This document shows, piece after piece, positions 8,339 through 20,700 of a stretch of 64,000 bases of DNA (its first letter is position 1; every line of letters starts with the position of its first letter). The stretch is taken from NCBI RefSeq assembly GCF_016798325.1, contig NZ_JAERVO010000009.1:1-64000 (forward strand), written 5' to 3'. This DNA comes from Marinobacter mangrovi (GTDB taxonomy: Bacteria; Pseudomonadota; Gammaproteobacteria; Pseudomonadales; Oleiphilaceae). The notes under the pieces are model-generated. The model did no database searches. It was not told the DNA's origin and worked only from the letters and a program-made list of their open reading frames with translations. The position numbers and the translations under genes are program-made.

Positions 8339-8376
8339 CTTTTAAGTTTTCAATCTGTGCGGGCAAGCACAGATCT

Positions 8377-8460
8377 GGAGGGGTTCCCGAGTGGCCAAAG
8401 GGATCAGACTGTAAATCTGACGCGAAAGCTTCGCAGGTTCGAATCCTGCCCCCTCCACCA
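8377..8460 (+). tRNA. tRNA-Tyr (anticodon GTA)
   Basis: An 84-base tRNA with the long variable arm expected of tRNA-Tyr. The acceptor stem is GGAGGGG/CCCCTCC, the anticodon loop CTGTAAA, and CCA is encoded. Confidence 0.96.
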
Positions 8461-8471
8461 CTTAATTGCTC

Positions 8472-8546
<75 letters not shown>

Positions 8547-8568
8547 GATTTGGCAAGTTAAGTTGTGT

Positions 8569-8644
8569 GCTCATGTAGCTCAGTCGGTAGAGCACATCCT
8601 TGGTAAGGATGAGGTCACCGGTTCAATTCCGGTCATGAGCTCCA
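8569..8644 (+). tRNA. tRNA-Thr (anticodon GGT)
   Basis: A 76-base cloverleaf with acceptor stem GCTCATG/CATGAGC, anticodon loop TTGGTAA and encoded CCA. It lies 53 bases before tufA with no terminator between, so tufA is probably on the same transcript. Confidence 0.96.
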
Positions 8645-8697
8645 TTATTTGTCCGGTCAACGTTGCTAGCGAAGAGTTGATTAGGGAGATTGGTCGA

Positions 8698-9894
8698 ATG
8701 TCTAAAGAAAAATTTGAGCGTAATAAACCGCACGTGAACGTGGGCACGATTGGCCACGTTGACCATGGTAAAACCACGCTGACAGCCGCCCTGACTCGTG
8801 TGTGTCACGAGGTTTGGGGTACGGGTACTGCAAGTGCTTTCGACCAGATCGATAACGCACCGGAAGAGAAGGCGCGTGGTATCACCATCGCGACGTCTCA
8901 CGTTGAGTACGATTCCCCGACGCGTCACTACGCGCACGTTGACTGCCCGGGCCACGCCGACTACGTGAAGAACATGATCACGGGTGCGGCACAGATGGAC
9001 GGCGCGATCCTGGTTTGCTCCGCAGCTGACGGCCCGATGCCGCAGACGCGTGAGCACATCCTGCTGTCCCGTCAGGTCGGCGTTCCGTTCATCGTTGTGT
9101 TCCTGAACAAAGCGGACATGGTCGATGACGAAGAGCTGCTGGAACTGGTTGAGATGGAAGTGCGTGACCTGCTGAGCCAGTACGACTTCCCGGGCGACGA
9201 CACGCCGATCATCACCGGTTCTGCGCTGATGGCGCTGGAAGGCAAGGATGACAACGAAATGGGTACAACCGCTGTCAAGAAGCTGGTTGAAGCCCTGGAC
9301 GAGTACATCCCTGAGCCGGAGCGTGCGATCGATCAGCCGTTCCTGATGCCGATCGAGGACGTCTTCTCCATCTCCGGTCGTGGTACCGTTGTGACCGGTC
9401 GTGTTGAGCGTGGCATCATCAAGGTGGGTGACGAAGTGGAAATCGTGGGTATCCGCGACACCACCAAGACCACCTGTACCGGTGTTGAGATGTTCCGTAA
9501 GCTGCTGGACGAAGGTCGCGCGGGTGAGAACGTGGGTGTTCTGCTGCGTGGTACCAAGCGTGACGACGTTGAGCGTGGTCAGGTCCTGGCGGTGCCGGGT
9601 TCCATTACCCCGCACACCAAGTTCGAGTCCGAAGTTTACGTGCTGAGCAAAGAAGAAGGTGGTCGTCATACGCCGTTCTTCAAGGGCTACCGTCCGCAGT
9701 TCTACTTCCGTACCACCGACGTAACGGGTGCGTGTGAGCTGCCGGAAGGTGTCGAGATGGTTATGCCGGGTGACAACGTCAAGCTGGTTGCCACTCTGAT
9801 TGCCCCGATCGCCATGGAAGAAGGTCTGCGCTTCGCGATTCGCGAAGGTGGCCGTACCGTTGGCGCGGGTGTTGTAGCCAAGATTATTGAATAA
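8698..9894 (+). CDS. tufA: Elongation factor Tu, copy 1
   Basis: GTPase that delivers aminoacyl-tRNA to the ribosome. The 398-residue protein has the G1 motif [10 protein letters not shown]3 DCPGH, G4 NKADM and the usual three domains. I chose ATG 8698 because AGGGAGA lies upstream and the product then matches copy 2; the frame is open further upstream but runs through tRNA-Thr. Compared with the copy at 25192, the start codon is ATG instead of GTG, residue 201 is Asp instead of Ala (GAC/GCC), and the last three sense codons differ silently. I see no other difference. Confidence 0.98.
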   Translation: MSKEKFERNKPHVNVGTIGHVDHGKTTLTAALTRVCHEVWGTGTASAFDQIDNAPEEKARGITIATSHVEYDSPTRHYAHVDCPGHADYVKNMITGAAQMDGAILVCSAADGPMPQTREHILLSRQVGVPFIVVFLNKADMVDDEELLELVEMEVRDLLSQYDFPGDDTPIITGSALMALEGKDDNEMGTTAVKKLVEALDEYIPEPERAIDQPFLMPIEDVFSISGRGTVVTGRVERGIIKVGDEVEIVGIRDTTKTTCTGVEMFRKLLDEGRAGENVGVLLRGTKRDDVERGQVLAVPGSITPHTKFESEVYVLSKEEGGRHTPFFKGYRPQFYFRTTDVTGACELPEGVEMVMPGDNVKLVATLIAPIAMEEGLRFAIREGGRTVGAGVVAKIIE

Positions 9895-9915
9895 GCACCA
9901 GGCAAGTTTCGGTGC

Positions 9916-9991
<76 letters not shown>

Positions 9992-10024
9992 TTTTCAATC
10001 CTTGGGATACAAAAGCTGATTCCT

Positions 10025-10393
10025 ATGGAGTCTAAAGCACAGCAAGCAACTAGCCGCTTCGATGTACTGAAGTGGCTGGTTGTTTTTGTCTTAATTGCCG
10101 CCGGTGTTGTTGGCAACCTGTATTTTGGAGCGGAGTCGCTCCTGTATCGCGTTCTGGGGCTTGTGGCCTTGGCGCTGGTTGCTGCCTTCGTTGCGCTGCA
10201 GACTGAGCGTGGTCGTCGCTTTGCGATGCTTCTGAAAGAAGCGCGCGTCGAGATCCGTAAGGTCGTATGGCCGACACGCCCCGAGCTGGTGCAGACCACG
10301 TTTATCGTGGTGGCGTTTGTTCTGGTGGTCGCGCTCCTTTTGTGGATTATGGACTCGTTGATCAGTTGGCTGGTCTCCGGGGTAATTGGGTAA
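10025..10393 (+). CDS. secE: Preprotein translocase subunit SecE
   Basis: Inner-membrane subunit that clamps the SecY channel. The start at ATG 10025 gives 122 residues, close to the E. coli form. Three hydrophobic segments are visible at about 18-40, 44-63 and 93-118. The conserved cytoplasmic segment [12 protein letters not shown] precedes the last one. It stands directly upstream of nusG, the standard secE-nusG pair. The ribosome-binding site is weak. Confidence 0.95.
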   Translation: MESKAQQATSRFDVLKWLVVFVLIAAGVVGNLYFGAESLLYRVLGLVALALVAAFVALQTERGRRFAMLLKEARVEIRKVVWPTRPELVQTTFIVVAFVLVVALLLWIMDSLISWLVSGVIG

Positions 10394-10406
10394 CAGGAGA
10401 GAGGCA

Positions 10407-10940
10407 ATGGCTAAGCGCTGGTACGTCGTGCACGCTTACTCAGGCTTTGAGAAGCACGTAATGCGCACTCTCCTTGAGCGTGTTGCCCTGAATGGCCTGG
10501 AAGAGAAATTTGGTGAGATCCTGGTTCCGACCGAGGAAGTGGTCGAAATGCGGGATGGCAAGAAACGCAAGAGTGAGCGTAAGTTTTACCCGGGCTACGT
10601 ACTTGTCCAGATGGAAATGGATGATGAGACGTGGCATATGGTGAAAAATACGCCTCGCGTTCTCGGCTTTATCGGTGGTACCAAGGATAAGCCCGCGCCA
10701 ATTACCGAAAAAGAGGCCGAGGCGATCTTGCGGCGCGTCGAGAGTGGCGTCGATAAGCCCAAGCCGAAGACGCTGTTTGAGCCGGGCGAGATTGTGCGCG
10801 TCATTGAAGGGCCGTTTGCCGACTTCAATGGTGTTGTTGAAGAGGTTGACTACGACAAGAGTCGTGTTAAAGTCGCCGTCCTTATTTTTGGTCGCTCGAC
10901 GCCGGTCGAATTGGAGTTTGGTCAGGTCGAAAAAGACTAA
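10407..10940 (+). CDS. nusG: Transcription termination/antitermination factor NusG
   Basis: Binds RNA polymerase and links it to Rho or to ribosomal protein S10. The 177-residue protein starts [18 protein letters not shown], the typical NGN-domain opening. It ends with a KOW domain containing [19 protein letters not shown]. The start at 10407 follows CAGGAGAGAG. A terminator-like hairpin follows before rplK. Confidence 0.97.
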   Translation: MAKRWYVVHAYSGFEKHVMRTLLERVALNGLEEKFGEILVPTEEVVEMRDGKKRKSERKFYPGYVLVQMEMDDETWHMVKNTPRVLGFIGGTKDKPAPITEKEAEAILRRVESGVDKPKPKTLFEPGEIVRVIEGPFADFNGVVEEVDYDKSRVKVAVLIFGRSTPVELEFGQVEKD

Positions 10941-10958
10941 CTCGCAGAATTTAGCGGA

Positions 10959-10990
10959 AAGCTCGCGCACAACAGTGACGCGGGCTTTTT
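10959..10990 (+). terminator. Terminator or attenuator between nusG and rplK
   Basis: AAGCTCGCG pairs with CGCGGGCTT (one G-U) around an 11-base loop, followed by TTTTGTGT. It may separate the secE-nusG unit from the L11 operon or only reduce read-through. I found no convincing promoter between it and rplK. Confidence 0.6.
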
Positions 10991-11041
10991 GTGTCTGAGA
11001 AAGGGGAGCCGAAAGGCGTTTGGACCCATTAGGAGTAAATC

Positions 11042-11473
11042 ATGGCAAAGAAGATTGAAGCGTATATCAAGCTTCAGGTTGCTGCCGGTCAGGCCAACCC
11101 GAGTCCCCCCGTCGGCCCCGCGCTGGGTCAGCACGGTGTCAATATCATGGAGTTCTGTAAGGCGTTCAACGCACAGACCCAAGGTATCGAGCCGGGCCTG
11201 CCGACGCCGGTTGTTATCACTGTATACAGTGATCGCAGCTTTACCTTTATCACCAAGACTCCGCCGGCTTCTGTTCTGCTGAAGAAGGCTGCTGGTCTGA
11301 AGAGTGGCTCCGCTCGTCCGAACACCGACAAAGTCGGTACCGTGACCCGTGAGCAGCTCGAGGAAATTGCAAAGACCAAGGAGCCGGATCTGACGGCTGC
11401 CGACATGGACGCTGCGGTCCGCACCATTGCGGGTACTGCGCGTAGCATGGGTCTGAACGTGGAGGGCCTGTGA
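11042..11473 (+). CDS. rplK: 50S ribosomal protein L11
   Basis: Stalk-base protein that binds the 23S GTPase-associated centre and takes part in RelA activation. The 143 residues include the N-terminal Pro-rich segment [18 protein letters not shown] and the C-terminal rRNA-binding domain ending [17 protein letters not shown] lies upstream. It is one base from rplA, as in the L11 operon, which L1 usually represses. Confidence 0.98.
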   Translation: MAKKIEAYIKLQVAAGQANPSPPVGPALGQHGVNIMEFCKAFNAQTQGIEPGLPTPVVITVYSDRSFTFITKTPPASVLLKKAAGLKSGSARPNTDKVGTVTREQLEEIAKTKEPDLTAADMDAAVRTIAGTARSMGLNVEGL

Positions 11474-11474
11474 T

Positions 11475-12173
11475 ATGGCGAAGCTGAGCAAACGTCAAAA
11501 GCTGATTCGTGAAAAGGTCGAGTCCACGCGCGCTTATTCTGTGGATGACGCTGTATCCCTGCTGGTTGAGCTGGGCGGTTCCGTCAAGTTCAAGGAATCG
11601 ATCGACGTGTCCATCAACCTGGGCGTTGATGCACGTAAATCCGACCAGGTGGTTCGTAGCTCGACGGTTCTGCCGCACGGCACCGGCAAGTCGGTTCGTG
11701 TCGCTGTGTTCACCCAGGGCGCCAATGCCGAGAAGGCAACCGCGGCGGGTGCCGACATCGTGGGCATGGACGATCTGGCGGAAGAAGTCAAAAAAGGCAA
11801 CATGGATTTCGACGTTGTCATCGCAACGCCGGACGCCATGCGCGTCGTTGGTCAGCTGGGTCAGATCCTGGGGCCGCGCGGCCTGATGCCGAACCCGAAA
11901 GTAGGCACCGTAACGCCTGACGTTGAGACTGCGGTCAAAAACGCCAAGGCCGGTCAGGTGCGCTACCGTACTGACAAGAACGGCATTATCCACGCTCCGC
12001 TGGGTAATGTTGAGTTCTCTGCTGCATCCATCAAGGAAAACCTTGAGGCGCTGTTGGCAGATCTGAAAAAGGCCAAGCCTTCATCGGCGAAGGGCGTGTA
12101 CCTGAAGAAGGTCACACTGTCCTCCACCATGGGGCCGGGCCTGACTATCGATCAGAGCGCTCTGAATATCTGA
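11475..12173 (+). CDS. rplA: 50S ribosomal protein L1
   Basis: L1-stalk protein and, in known bacteria, translational repressor of its own operon. The 232-residue product has the conserved PNPKVGTVT and GRGLMPNP-type region (residues about 128-143). It ends [15 protein letters not shown]. Start ATG follows the rplK stop by one base. Confidence 0.98.
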   Translation: MAKLSKRQKLIREKVESTRAYSVDDAVSLLVELGGSVKFKESIDVSINLGVDARKSDQVVRSSTVLPHGTGKSVRVAVFTQGANAEKATAAGADIVGMDDLAEEVKKGNMDFDVVIATPDAMRVVGQLGQILGPRGLMPNPKVGTVTPDVETAVKNAKAGQVRYRTDKNGIIHAPLGNVEFSAASIKENLEALLADLKKAKPSSAKGVYLKKVTLSSTMGPGLTIDQSALNI

Positions 12174-12418
12174 TCGGTAGACACTTTGTAGTCTAGGCGG
12201 AAGCCAAGGCTGTCAAAGACCGCAGGCCCCCGACCGCCGCGAGGTGGAAAGGGTTAAAGCAACGCCTGCGCAGACGGTGTGAAGACGTTCTCTGAACCCA
12301 AACACCGTATGGCGCCCTGAATGGCACCGGATTGAGAAGGTCTTTCTTCAACGTTCGGTGTCTCTAGGGGCTGAGATGGGTTTGCTGGCATTTGCCAGCG
12401 AAATCAAGGAGAAAACCA
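12174..12418 (+). promoter_or_regulatory. Long untranslated leader before rplJ (L10-leader type)
   Basis: This 245-base gap between rplA and rplJ has no coding content and several purine-rich or GC-rich segments that could fold, such as GCTGGCATTTGCCAGC at 12384-12399. In gammaproteobacteria this position holds the rplJ leader that binds the L10-L12 complex (Rfam family L10_leader) and sometimes a promoter. I infer the same role from position; I did not verify the kink-turn. Confidence 0.55.
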
Positions 12419-12949
12419 GTGGCAATTCGACTCGAAGACAAGAAGGCGATCGTCGCTGAAGTCAACGAGACTGCCGGTGGTGCTCTGTCTGTGGTCCTGG
12501 CTGACTACCGTGGTATCACCTCTGGTGATATGACGGCCCTGCGTGCCAAGGCTCGTGCCGAGCAGGTTCGCCTGAAGGTTGTTCGTAACAACCTGGCGAA
12601 GCGTGCGATTGAAGGTACCGAGTTCGAGTGCATCCGGGAAGCTCTGGTTGGTCCGACCATTCTGGCATTCTCCATGGAAGATCCGGGTGCGGCCGCGCGG
12701 CTGCTGAAGGATTTTGCCAAAGAGAAAGAGGTGTTCGAGATTAAAGGTTTGGCCGTCGGCGGTGAGCTGATGGGCGCAGACCAGATCGATCGCCTGGCCA
12801 AGCTGCCGACGCGTCACGAAGCGCTGTCCATGCTGGCCGCCGTTACTCAGGCACCGATCACCAAACTGGCACGGACCCTCAACGAATTCCCGTCGAAGGT
12901 TACCCGTGCTGTTGCGGCAGTTCGCGACCAGAAGCAAGACGCTGCTTGA
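12419..12949 (+). CDS. rplJ: 50S ribosomal protein L10
   Basis: Anchors the L7/L12 dimers to the ribosome. I chose GTG 12419 because AAGGAG lies 7 bases upstream and the product then opens [15 protein letters not shown], as in relatives; an upstream in-frame start at 12392 lacks this. The 176-residue protein has the typical YRGIT and [12 protein letters not shown] blocks and a C-terminal helix that binds L12. Followed after 39 bases by rplL. Confidence 0.97.
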   Translation: MAIRLEDKKAIVAEVNETAGGALSVVLADYRGITSGDMTALRAKARAEQVRLKVVRNNLAKRAIEGTEFECIREALVGPTILAFSMEDPGAAARLLKDFAKEKEVFEIKGLAVGGELMGADQIDRLAKLPTRHEALSMLAAVTQAPITKLARTLNEFPSKVTRAVAAVRDQKQDAA

Positions 12950-12988
12950 TTCTGTTGAATACGATTTTTTTAACATTGGGAGAAAGTC

Positions 12989-13366
12989 ATGGCTCTGTCT
13001 AACGAAGACATTTTGAATGCAATCGCTGAAATGAGCGTAATGGATGTTGTTGCGCTGGTTGAAGCGATGGAAGAGAAGTTCGGCGTTTCTGCCGCTGCTG
13101 CTGTTGCCGCTGCGCCGGCTGCTGCTGGTGGCGAAGCTGCCGCTGCTGAAGAGCAGACTGAATTTGACGTTGTTCTGACCGGTGCCGGTGAGAAGAAAGT
13201 TAACGTCATCAAGGCCGTTCGTGAACTGACAGGCCTGGGCCTGAAAGAAGCGAAAGAAATGGTCGACAGTGCTCCGTCCACCGTTAAGGAAGCTGCTTCC
13301 AAGGACGACGCTGAAGAAGCCAAGAAGAAGCTTGAGGAAGCAGGCGCTTCAGTTGAGCTCAAGTAA
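12989..13366 (+). CDS. rplL: 50S ribosomal protein L7/L12
   Basis: Flexible stalk protein that recruits translational GTPases, present in several copies per ribosome. The 125 residues comprise an N-terminal dimerisation domain, an Ala-rich hinge (about 36-56) and a C-terminal domain with the conserved [20 protein letters not shown] helix. GGGAGA lies upstream of the ATG. Confidence 0.98.
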   Translation: MALSNEDILNAIAEMSVMDVVALVEAMEEKFGVSAAAAVAAAPAAAGGEAAAAEEQTEFDVVLTGAGEKKVNVIKAVRELTGLGLKEAKEMVDSAPSTVKEAASKDDAEEAKKKLEEAGASVELK

Positions 13367-13407
13367 GGGCTGGCTGTTGACCGCATACGTGCCTTAGGCA
13401 TGAAAAT

Positions 13408-13436
13408 GGCTGGTGGCAAGAGCCACCGGCCTTTTT
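13408..13436 (+). terminator. Attenuator hairpin between rplL and rpoB
   Basis: A 10-bp stem (GGCTGGTGGC with GCCACCGGCC, one G-U) with loop AAGA is followed by TTTTT. E. coli has a partial terminator at the same place that lowers rpoBC expression relative to rplJL. Partial read-through is inferred, since rpoB has no other clear promoter. Confidence 0.8.
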
Positions 13437-13568
13437 CTGTTGTATATGCTATAACCTACAGCCCGAGTCTTGTTCAAGACGGCGCAGTTAGCCGAGCAAT
13501 TCGGCCCCGAAGCAGGTAAATGGTTGCTTCTTGATACCAGGTATCAGGTCTAAAGCTGGGGAATGCAG

Positions 13569-16500
13569 ATGACTTACTCCTACACTGAGAAAAAGCGGAT
13601 CCGCAAAGATTTTAGTAAATTGCCTTCCGTGATGGATGTCCCCTATTTGCTGTCTATTCAGCTCGATTCTTACAGGGACTTCCTTCAAATGGAAGCGGCT
13701 TCGGATGCGCGCCAGGAAACTGGTTTGCACGCCGCCTTCAAATCCGTATTCCCGATTGTCAGTTACTCGGGCAACGCGGCGCTCGAATACGTGAGCTACC
13801 GCATTGGCGAGCCGGTATTTGATGTCAAGGAATGTCAGCTGCGGGGCGTGACCTATGCTGCACCGCTGCGGGTGAAGGTTCGTCTTATTATTTACGACAA
13901 AGAGTCGTCCAATAAGGCGATCAAGGACATCAAGGAACAGGAAGTCTACATGGGCGAAATGCCCCTGATGACGGAGAACGGTACCTTTGTTGTTAACGGT
14001 ACCGAGCGGGTAATCGTATCCCAGTTGCACCGTTCACCGGGTGTCTTCTTCGATCACGACAAGGGCAAGACCCATTCCTCCGGTAAGCTGTTGTATTCAG
14101 CCCGGGTGATTCCTTACCGTGGTTCCTGGCTGGACTTCGAGTTCGATCCCAAAGACAGCGTCTTTGTCCGTATCGACCGTCGTCGTAAGCTGCCGGCCAC
14201 GATTCTGTTGCGTGCCCTGAATTTCACCTCCGAGCAGATGCTGGAAATGTTCTTCGACACCAGCAAGTTCCGTCTGGGTGAAGAGTTCTGCATGTTGGAG
14301 CTGGTACCGAGCCGCCTGCGTGGTGATATCGCGACGTTCGACATCAAGGATCCGGACGGCACGGTCATCGTCGAGGAAGGCCGTCGTGTCACCGCACGCC
14401 ATATCCGTCAGCTGGAAAAGGCGGGTATCAGCGAGCTTGAAGTTCCGACTGAATACCTTTACGGCCGCGTCACCGCCCGTGACATGGTTGATGAATCCAC
14501 CGGTGAGCTGATTCTGGAGTGTAACTCCGAGCTGACCGAAGAATCCGTAGAGAAGCTGCTCAAGGCCGGCATCAAGGAGCTTGAGACGCTCTACACCAAT
14601 GATCTGGACTGCGGTCCGTTCATGTCCGACACCCTGCGCAACGATCCGACCCGCAACCCGCTGGAAGCGCTGGTTGAGATCTATCGCATGATGCGCCCGG
14701 GTGAGCCGCCCACCAAGGAGTCGGCTGAAAACCTGTTCAACAACCTCTTCTTCTCGGAAGAGCGTTATGACCTGTCTGCGGTCGGCCGCATGAAGCTGAA
14801 CCGTCGTCTGGGTCGCGAAGAATCCACGGGTCCGGGAACCCTGACGAACGACGACATCATCGACGTTCTGAAGACCCTGATTGCCATTCGTAACGGCCAG
14901 GGCAATGTCGATGACATCGATAACCTGGGGAACCGTCGTATCCGTTCCGTCGGTGAGATGGCCGAGAACCAGTTCCGTGTGGGGCTGGTCCGGGTCGAGC
15001 GCGCGGTACGCGAGCGTCTGAGCCTGGCTGAAAGCGAAGGCCTGATGCCGCAGGATCTGATTAACGCCAAGCCGGTCGCGGCTGCCGTTAAAGAGTTCTT
15101 CGGTTCCAGTCAGCTGTCCCAGTTCATGGACCAGAACAACCCGCTGTCCGAAGTCACGCACAAGCGTCGTGTTTCGGCTCTGGGGCCTGGTGGTCTGACC
15201 CGTGAACGTGCCGGCTTCGAAGTGCGGGACGTGCACCCGACCCACTACGGTCGTGTCTGCCCGATCGAAACGCCGGAAGGCCCGAACATCGGTCTGATCA
15301 ACTCGCTGGCCACCTACGCCCGCACCAACTCCTACGGTTTCCTGGAGTCTCCGTACCGGAAGGTGGTCGATGGCGTGGTCACGGACGAGATCCAGTATCT
15401 GTCCGCGATCGAGGAGAGCAACTACGTTATCGCTCAGGCCAGTGCGGCAACCGATGAGAACGGCAAGCTGGTCGACGAGCTGGTGACCGTGCGCCACCAG
15501 AACGAATTCACTGTGACGCCGCCGGAAAATGTCCGCTTTATGGACGTGTCTCCGCGCCAGGTTGTGTCCGTGGCGGCATCGCTGATCCCGTTCCTGGAGC
15601 ACGATGACGCGAACCGGGCCCTGATGGGGGCGAACATGCAGCGTCAGGCGGTGCCGACCCTGCGTGCGGACAAACCGCTGGTGGGTACCGGTATCGAGCG
15701 TATCGTGGCGCAGGATTCCGGTGTCTGCGTAACCGCGCGTCGCGGTGGCCTGGTCGAAAGCGTCGATGCGGCCCGTATCGTTATCCGGGTCAACGACGAC
15801 GAGACCGAAGCCGGTGATGCCGGTGTGGACATCTACAACCTGACCAAATACACGCGCTCCAACCAGAACACGTGTATCAACCAGCGCTCCATCGTCAAGC
15901 AGGGCGAAATGATTGCCCGCGGCGATGTCCTGGCCGACGGTCCGTCCGTCGATCTGGGTGAGCTGGCTCTGGGTCAGAACATGCGTATCGCGTTCATGCC
16001 CTGGAACGGCTACAACTTCGAGGACTCCATCCTGGTGTCCGAGAAAGTTGTTCAGGACGATCGCTTCACCACGATCCACATCCAGGAACTGACCTGTGTG
16101 GCCCGTGACACGAAGCTGGGCAGCGAGGAAATCACTGCGGATATCCCGAACGTCGGCGAGAGCGCTCTGTCCAAGCTGGACGAGTCCGGTATCGTCTACA
16201 TCGGTGCTGAGGTGGGTGCCGGCGATATCCTTGTGGGCAAGGTGACGCCGAAAGGCGAAACCCAGCTGACACCAGAGGAAAAGCTGCTGCGTGCCATCTT
16301 CGGTGAGAAGGCGTCTGACGTGAAAGACACGTCCTCACGCGTGCCGACCGGCACACGCGGGACGGTCATTGACGTGCAGGTCTTCACACGCGACGGTATC
16401 GAGAAAGACCAGCGTGCCCTGTCCATCGAGAAAGATCAGCTGGACCAGTTCCGCAAGGATCTGAAAGACGAGTACCGCATTGTTGAGGGCGCGACCTACG

Positions 16501-17645
16501 AGCGTCTGACCAATGCACTCAAGAATCAGGAAGTAATCAGCGGTCCGGGTCTGAAGAAGGGTGCCAAGCTGGATCAGGCATTCCTGGCCGAGCTGCCGAA
16601 GGACGACTGGTTCAAGCTGCGCATGAAGGACGAGGCTCTGAACGAGCTGCTCGAGAAATCCGAGCAGGGTCTGGAAGATCGTCGCAAGGTGCACGAAGAG
16701 CGTTTTGAAGACAAGAAGCGCAAGCTGCAGCAGGGCGATGATCTGGCGCCGGGCGTTCTGAAGATCGTCAAGGTGTACCTGGCGATCAAGCGCCGGATTC
16801 AGCCGGGTGACAAGATGGCCGGCCGTCACGGTAACAAAGGTGTTATCTCCGCCGTTATGCCGGTGGAAGACATGCCGTATGACGAGCAGGGCAATCCGGT
16901 CGATGTGGTTCTGAACCCGCTGGGTGTTCCGTCGCGGATGAACGTCGGTCAGGTCCTGGAGACGCACCTGGGTGCGGCCGCCAAAGGGCTGGGCCACAAG
17001 ATCAACGCCATGATCGAGCAGCAGAAGAAAGTGGCTGAGATTCGCGAACTGCTGGACGCGATCTACAACCACAGCGACAAGACCTTTGCGGTCCCGCTCG
17101 ATTCTCTGTCTGACGACGAGATCATGGAGTTGGCGCGTAACCTGCGCGAAGGGGTTCCGATGGCGACTGCCGTCTTCGACGGTGCCAAGGAAGCTGAAGT
17201 GAAGCGCATGCTGGAGCTGGCCGATATGGACACCAGCGGCCAGGTCACGCTTTACGACGGCCGTACAGGTGATGAGTTTGATCGTCCGGTGACCGTGGGC
17301 TACATGTACATGCTGAAGCTCAACCACCTGATCGACGACAAGATGCACGCCCGTTCCACCGGTTCGTACAGCCTTGTAACCCAGCAGCCGCTGGGCGGTA
17401 AGGCGCAGTTCGGTGGTCAGCGCTTCGGTGAGATGGAAGTCTGGGCCCTTGAGGCCTACGGCGCAGCTTACACGCTGCAGGAAATGCTCACCGTCAAGTC
17501 TGACGACGTGAACGGTCGGACGAAGATGTACAAGAACATTGTCGATGGCGACCATCGTATGGAACCGGGTATGCCCGAATCCTTCAACGTTCTTGTCAAG
17601 GAAATCCGCTCGCTGGGTATCGACATCGAGCTGGAATCCGACTGA
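13569..17645 (+). CDS. rpoB: RNA polymerase beta subunit
   Basis: Catalytic core subunit, 1358 residues. I prefer the second ATG (13569) because GGGG lies 7 bases upstream and the product then opens [18 protein letters not shown] 13563 lies only one base from that site. The rifampicin-site segment near residue 510 ([16 protein letters not shown], then THKRR) shows no known resistance substitution. The C-terminal [20 protein letters not shown] block is present. It is separated from rpoC by 78 bases. Confidence 0.98.
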   Translation: MTYSYTEKKRIRKDFSKLPSVMDVPYLLSIQLDSYRDFLQMEAASDARQETGLHAAFKSVFPIVSYSGNAALEYVSYRIGEPVFDVKECQLRGVTYAAPLRVKVRLIIYDKESSNKAIKDIKEQEVYMGEMPLMTENGTFVVNGTERVIVSQLHRSPGVFFDHDKGKTHSSGKLLYSARVIPYRGSWLDFEFDPKDSVFVRIDRRRKLPATILLRALNFTSEQMLEMFFDTSKFRLGEEFCMLELVPSRLRGDIATFDIKDPDGTVIVEEGRRVTARHIRQLEKAGISELEVPTEYLYGRVTARDMVDESTGELILECNSELTEESVEKLLKAGIKELETLYTNDLDCGPFMSDTLRNDPTRNPLEALVEIYRMMRPGEPPTKESAENLFNNLFFSEERYDLSAVGRMKLNRRLGREESTGPGTLTNDDIIDVLKTLIAIRNGQGNVDDIDNLGNRRIRSVGEMAENQFRVGLVRVERAVRERLSLAESEGLMPQDLINAKPVAAAVKEFFGSSQLSQFMDQNNPLSEVTHKRRVSALGPGGLTRERAGFEVRDVHPTHYGRVCPIETPEGPNIGLINSLATYARTNSYGFLESPYRKVVDGVVTDEIQYLSAIEESNYVIAQASAATDENGKLVDELVTVRHQNEFTVTPPENVRFMDVSPRQVVSVAASLIPFLEHDDANRALMGANMQRQAVPTLRADKPLVGTGIERIVAQDSGVCVTARRGGLVESVDAARIVIRVNDDETEAGDAGVDIYNLTKYTRSNQNTCINQRSIVKQGEMIARGDVLADGPSVDLGELALGQNMRIAFMPWNGYNFEDSILVSEKVVQDDRFTTIHIQELTCVARDTKLGSEEITADIPNVGESALSKLDESGIVYIGAEVGAGDILVGKVTPKGETQLTPEEKLLRAIFGEKASDVKDTSSRVPTGTRGTVIDVQVFTRDGIEKDQRALSIEKDQLDQFRKDLKDEYRIVEGATYERLTNALKNQEVISGPGLKKGAKLDQAFLAELPKDDWFKLRMKDEALNELLEKSEQGLEDRRKVHEERFEDKKRKLQQGDDLAPGVLKIVKVYLAIKRRIQPGDKMAGRHGNKGVISAVMPVEDMPYDEQGNPVDVVLNPLGVPSRMNVGQVLETHLGAAAKGLGHKINAMIEQQKKVAEIRELLDAIYNHSDKTFAVPLDSLSDDEIMELARNLREGVPMATAVFDGAKEAEVKRMLELADMDTSGQVTLYDGRTGDEFDRPVTVGYMYMLKLNHLIDDKMHARSTGSYSLVTQQPLGGKAQFGGQRFGEMEVWALEAYGAAYTLQEMLTVKSDDVNGRTKMYKNIVDGDHRMEPGMPESFNVLVKEIRSLGIDIELESD

Positions 17646-17723
17646 GCCGAATTGTTTTTTGGCAGCGTGAGCGGGCACGGTGACGTGCCCGCCCGAGATT
17701 AACGCCATCCGGAGCTGTTACTG

Positions 17724-20700
17724 ATGAAAGATTTGCTGAATCTTCTCAAGAGCCAGAACCAGAAGCAGGAATTTGACGCCATCCGCATTGGTCTGGCGTC
17801 GCCTGACATGATTCGCTCGTGGTCCTTCGGCGAGGTCAAGAAGCCGGAGACCATCAACTACCGTACGTTCAAGCCTGAGCGTGACGGTCTTTTCTGCGCC
17901 AAGATCTTCGGTCCGATCAAGGATTACGAGTGTCTGTGCGGTAAATACAAGCGCCTGAAGCACCGCGGCGTTATCTGTGAGAAGTGCGGTGTTGAAGTCG
18001 CACTGGCCAACGTGCGCCGTGAGCGCATGGGCCACATCGAGCTGGCCAGCCCGGTCGCCCATATCTGGTTCCTCAAGTCGCTGCCGTCCCGCATCGGCCT
18101 GATGATGGATATGACGCTGCGCGACATCGAGCGCGTACTGTATTTTGAGTCCTTTATCGTGATCGATCCGGGCATGACCACGCTGGAGCGCGGTCAACTG
18201 CTGAACGACGAGCAGTACTACGAAGCCCTGGAAGAGTTCGGCGACGAATTCGACGCCCGCATGGGTGCCGAAGCGGTTAAGGCCCTGTTGGAAGACATCG
18301 ACCTGCAGGCGGAAGTGGATCAGCTGCGAGAAGAAATTCCGCAGACCAATTCCGAAACCAAGATCAAGAAGCTGAGCAAGCGCCTGAAGCTGCTCGAAGC
18401 GTTCCTGTATTCCGGCAACCGTCCGGGCGACATGATCATGACCGTTCTGCCGGTCCTGCCGCCGGACCTGCGTCCGCTGGTGCCGCTGGATGGTGGCCGT
18501 TTCGCAACCTCCGATCTGAACGATCTGTATCGTCGCGTCATCAACCGGAACAACCGTCTCAAGCGCCTGCTGGAGCTCAACGCACCGGACATCATCGTGC
18601 GTAACGAGAAGCGGATGCTGCAAGAAGCGGTGGATGCGCTGCTGGACAACGGCCGTCGCGGCCGTGCCATTACCGGCACCAACAAGCGCCCGCTGAAGTC
18701 CCTGGCTGACATGATCAAGGGTAAGCAGGGCCGTTTCCGTCAGAACCTGCTGGGTAAGCGGGTCGACTACTCCGGTCGTTCCGTCATCGTGGTTGGTCCG
18801 TACCTGCGTCTGCATCAGTGCGGTCTGCCGAAAAAGATGGGCCTGGAACTGTTCAAGCCGTTTATCTTTGCGAAGCTCGAGCACCGTGGACTGGCGACCA
18901 CCATCAAGGCCGCCAAGAAGATGGTCGAGCGCGAAGAAGCGGTCGTCTGGGACATCCTGGACGAGGTGATTCGCGAGCATCCGATCCTGCTGAACCGGGC
19001 ACCGACCCTGCACCGTCTGGGTATCCAGGCGTTCGAGCCGGTCCTGATCGAAGGTAAGGCCATCCAGCTGCACCCGCTGGTGTGTGCGGCCTACAACGCC
19101 GACTTCGACGGTGACCAGATGGCGGTCCACGTACCGCTGACCCTGGAAGCCCAGCTCGAAGCCCGTGCGCTGATGATGTCCACCAACAACGTGCTGTCGC
19201 CGGCCAACGGCGAGCCGATCATCGTGCCGTCGCAGGACGTTGTACTGGGTCTTTATTACATGACCCGGGAGCGTAAGACCGCTCTGGGCGAAGGCCGCAC
19301 GTTTGCCGATACCAAAGAAGTACATCGTGCTTACGGTGCCGGCAAGGTCGACCTGCAAGCCAAGATCAAGGTTCGGGTCAAGGAAGTGGTCCGCGACGAA
19401 GAGAGTGGTGAGCTGAACGAGAGCTACAACATCGTTGATACCACGGTCGGTCGTGCGCTGCTGTTTGACATCGTGCCGGACGGCATGCCGTTTGAAATCG
19501 TCAACAAGCCGATGGTCAAGAAGGCGATCTCCAACCTGATCAACGTGTGCTACCGCACCGTGGGTCTGAAGGAGTCTGTCATCTTCGCCGATCAGCTGAT
19601 GTACACCGGTTTCCATTACGCGACGGTGTCCGGCACCTCGATTGGTGTAAACGACTTTGAAATTCCGCCCGAAAAGTACGAGATGATCAGTGCGGCCGAA
19701 GACGAGGTTCTGGAGATTGAATCCCAGTACGCCTCCGGTCTGCTGACGCAGGGCGAGAAGTACAACAAGGTCATCGATATCTGGTCCCGTGCCAACGACA
19801 AGGTGTCCAAGGCGATGATGGAGCGCCTCTCCAAAGAGGAGGTGTTCGACGCCGAAGGCAAGCAGGTCATGGGCGAAGACGGTGAGCCGGAGTATCAGGA
19901 ATCCTTTAACTCGGTCTATATGATGGCAGACTCCGGTGCGCGGGGTTCCGCCGCCCAGATCCGCCAGTTGGCCGGTATGCGGGGCCTGATGGCCAAGCCG
20001 GATGGCTCCATCATCGAGACGCCGATCACCGCGAACTTCCGTGAAGGTCTGAACGTACTGCAGTACTTCATCTCGACCCACGGTGCTCGTAAGGGTCTGG
20101 CGGATACGGCTCTGAAGACCGCGAACTCCGGTTACCTGACCCGTCGTCTGGTCGACGTGTCTCAGGACCTGGTCGTGACCGAGAACGATTGCGGTACCGA
20201 TGAAGGTCTGCTGATGACGCCGCACATCGAAGGTGGCGACGTGGTTGTACCGCTGGGCGATCGTGTCCTGGGGCGTGTGACGGCGCGTGACGTGTTCACG
20301 CCGACCGACAAGGAAAACGCGGTGGTTCCGGAAGGTACGCTGCTGGACGAGAAAACCATCGAGATGGTCGAGAAGGCCGGTGTCGATGAAATCTGGGTGC
20401 GTTCAGCCATCACCTGTGACACCAAGCACGGCGTGTGCTCGATGTGTTACGGCCGCGATCTGGCCCGTGGTCATCAGGTCAACGTGGGTGAGGCCGTCGG
20501 TGTTATCGCGGCCCAGTCCATCGGTGAGCCGGGTACCCAGCTCACCATGCGGACGTTCCACATCGGTGGTGCGGCCAGTCGGGCGTCTGCGGTGGACAAC
20601 ATCCAGGTCAAGCACGGTGGCACGGTCCGCCTGCACAACCTGAAGTCCATCGAGAAAGCCGACGGTACGCTGGTGGTTGTGTCCCGCTCCTCCGCTCTGG

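Noticed and set aside
8563..8697. N-terminal extension of tufA through tRNA-Thr
   Set aside because: The frame is open but runs through a tRNA; the conserved EF-Tu start and a ribosome-binding site are at 8698.
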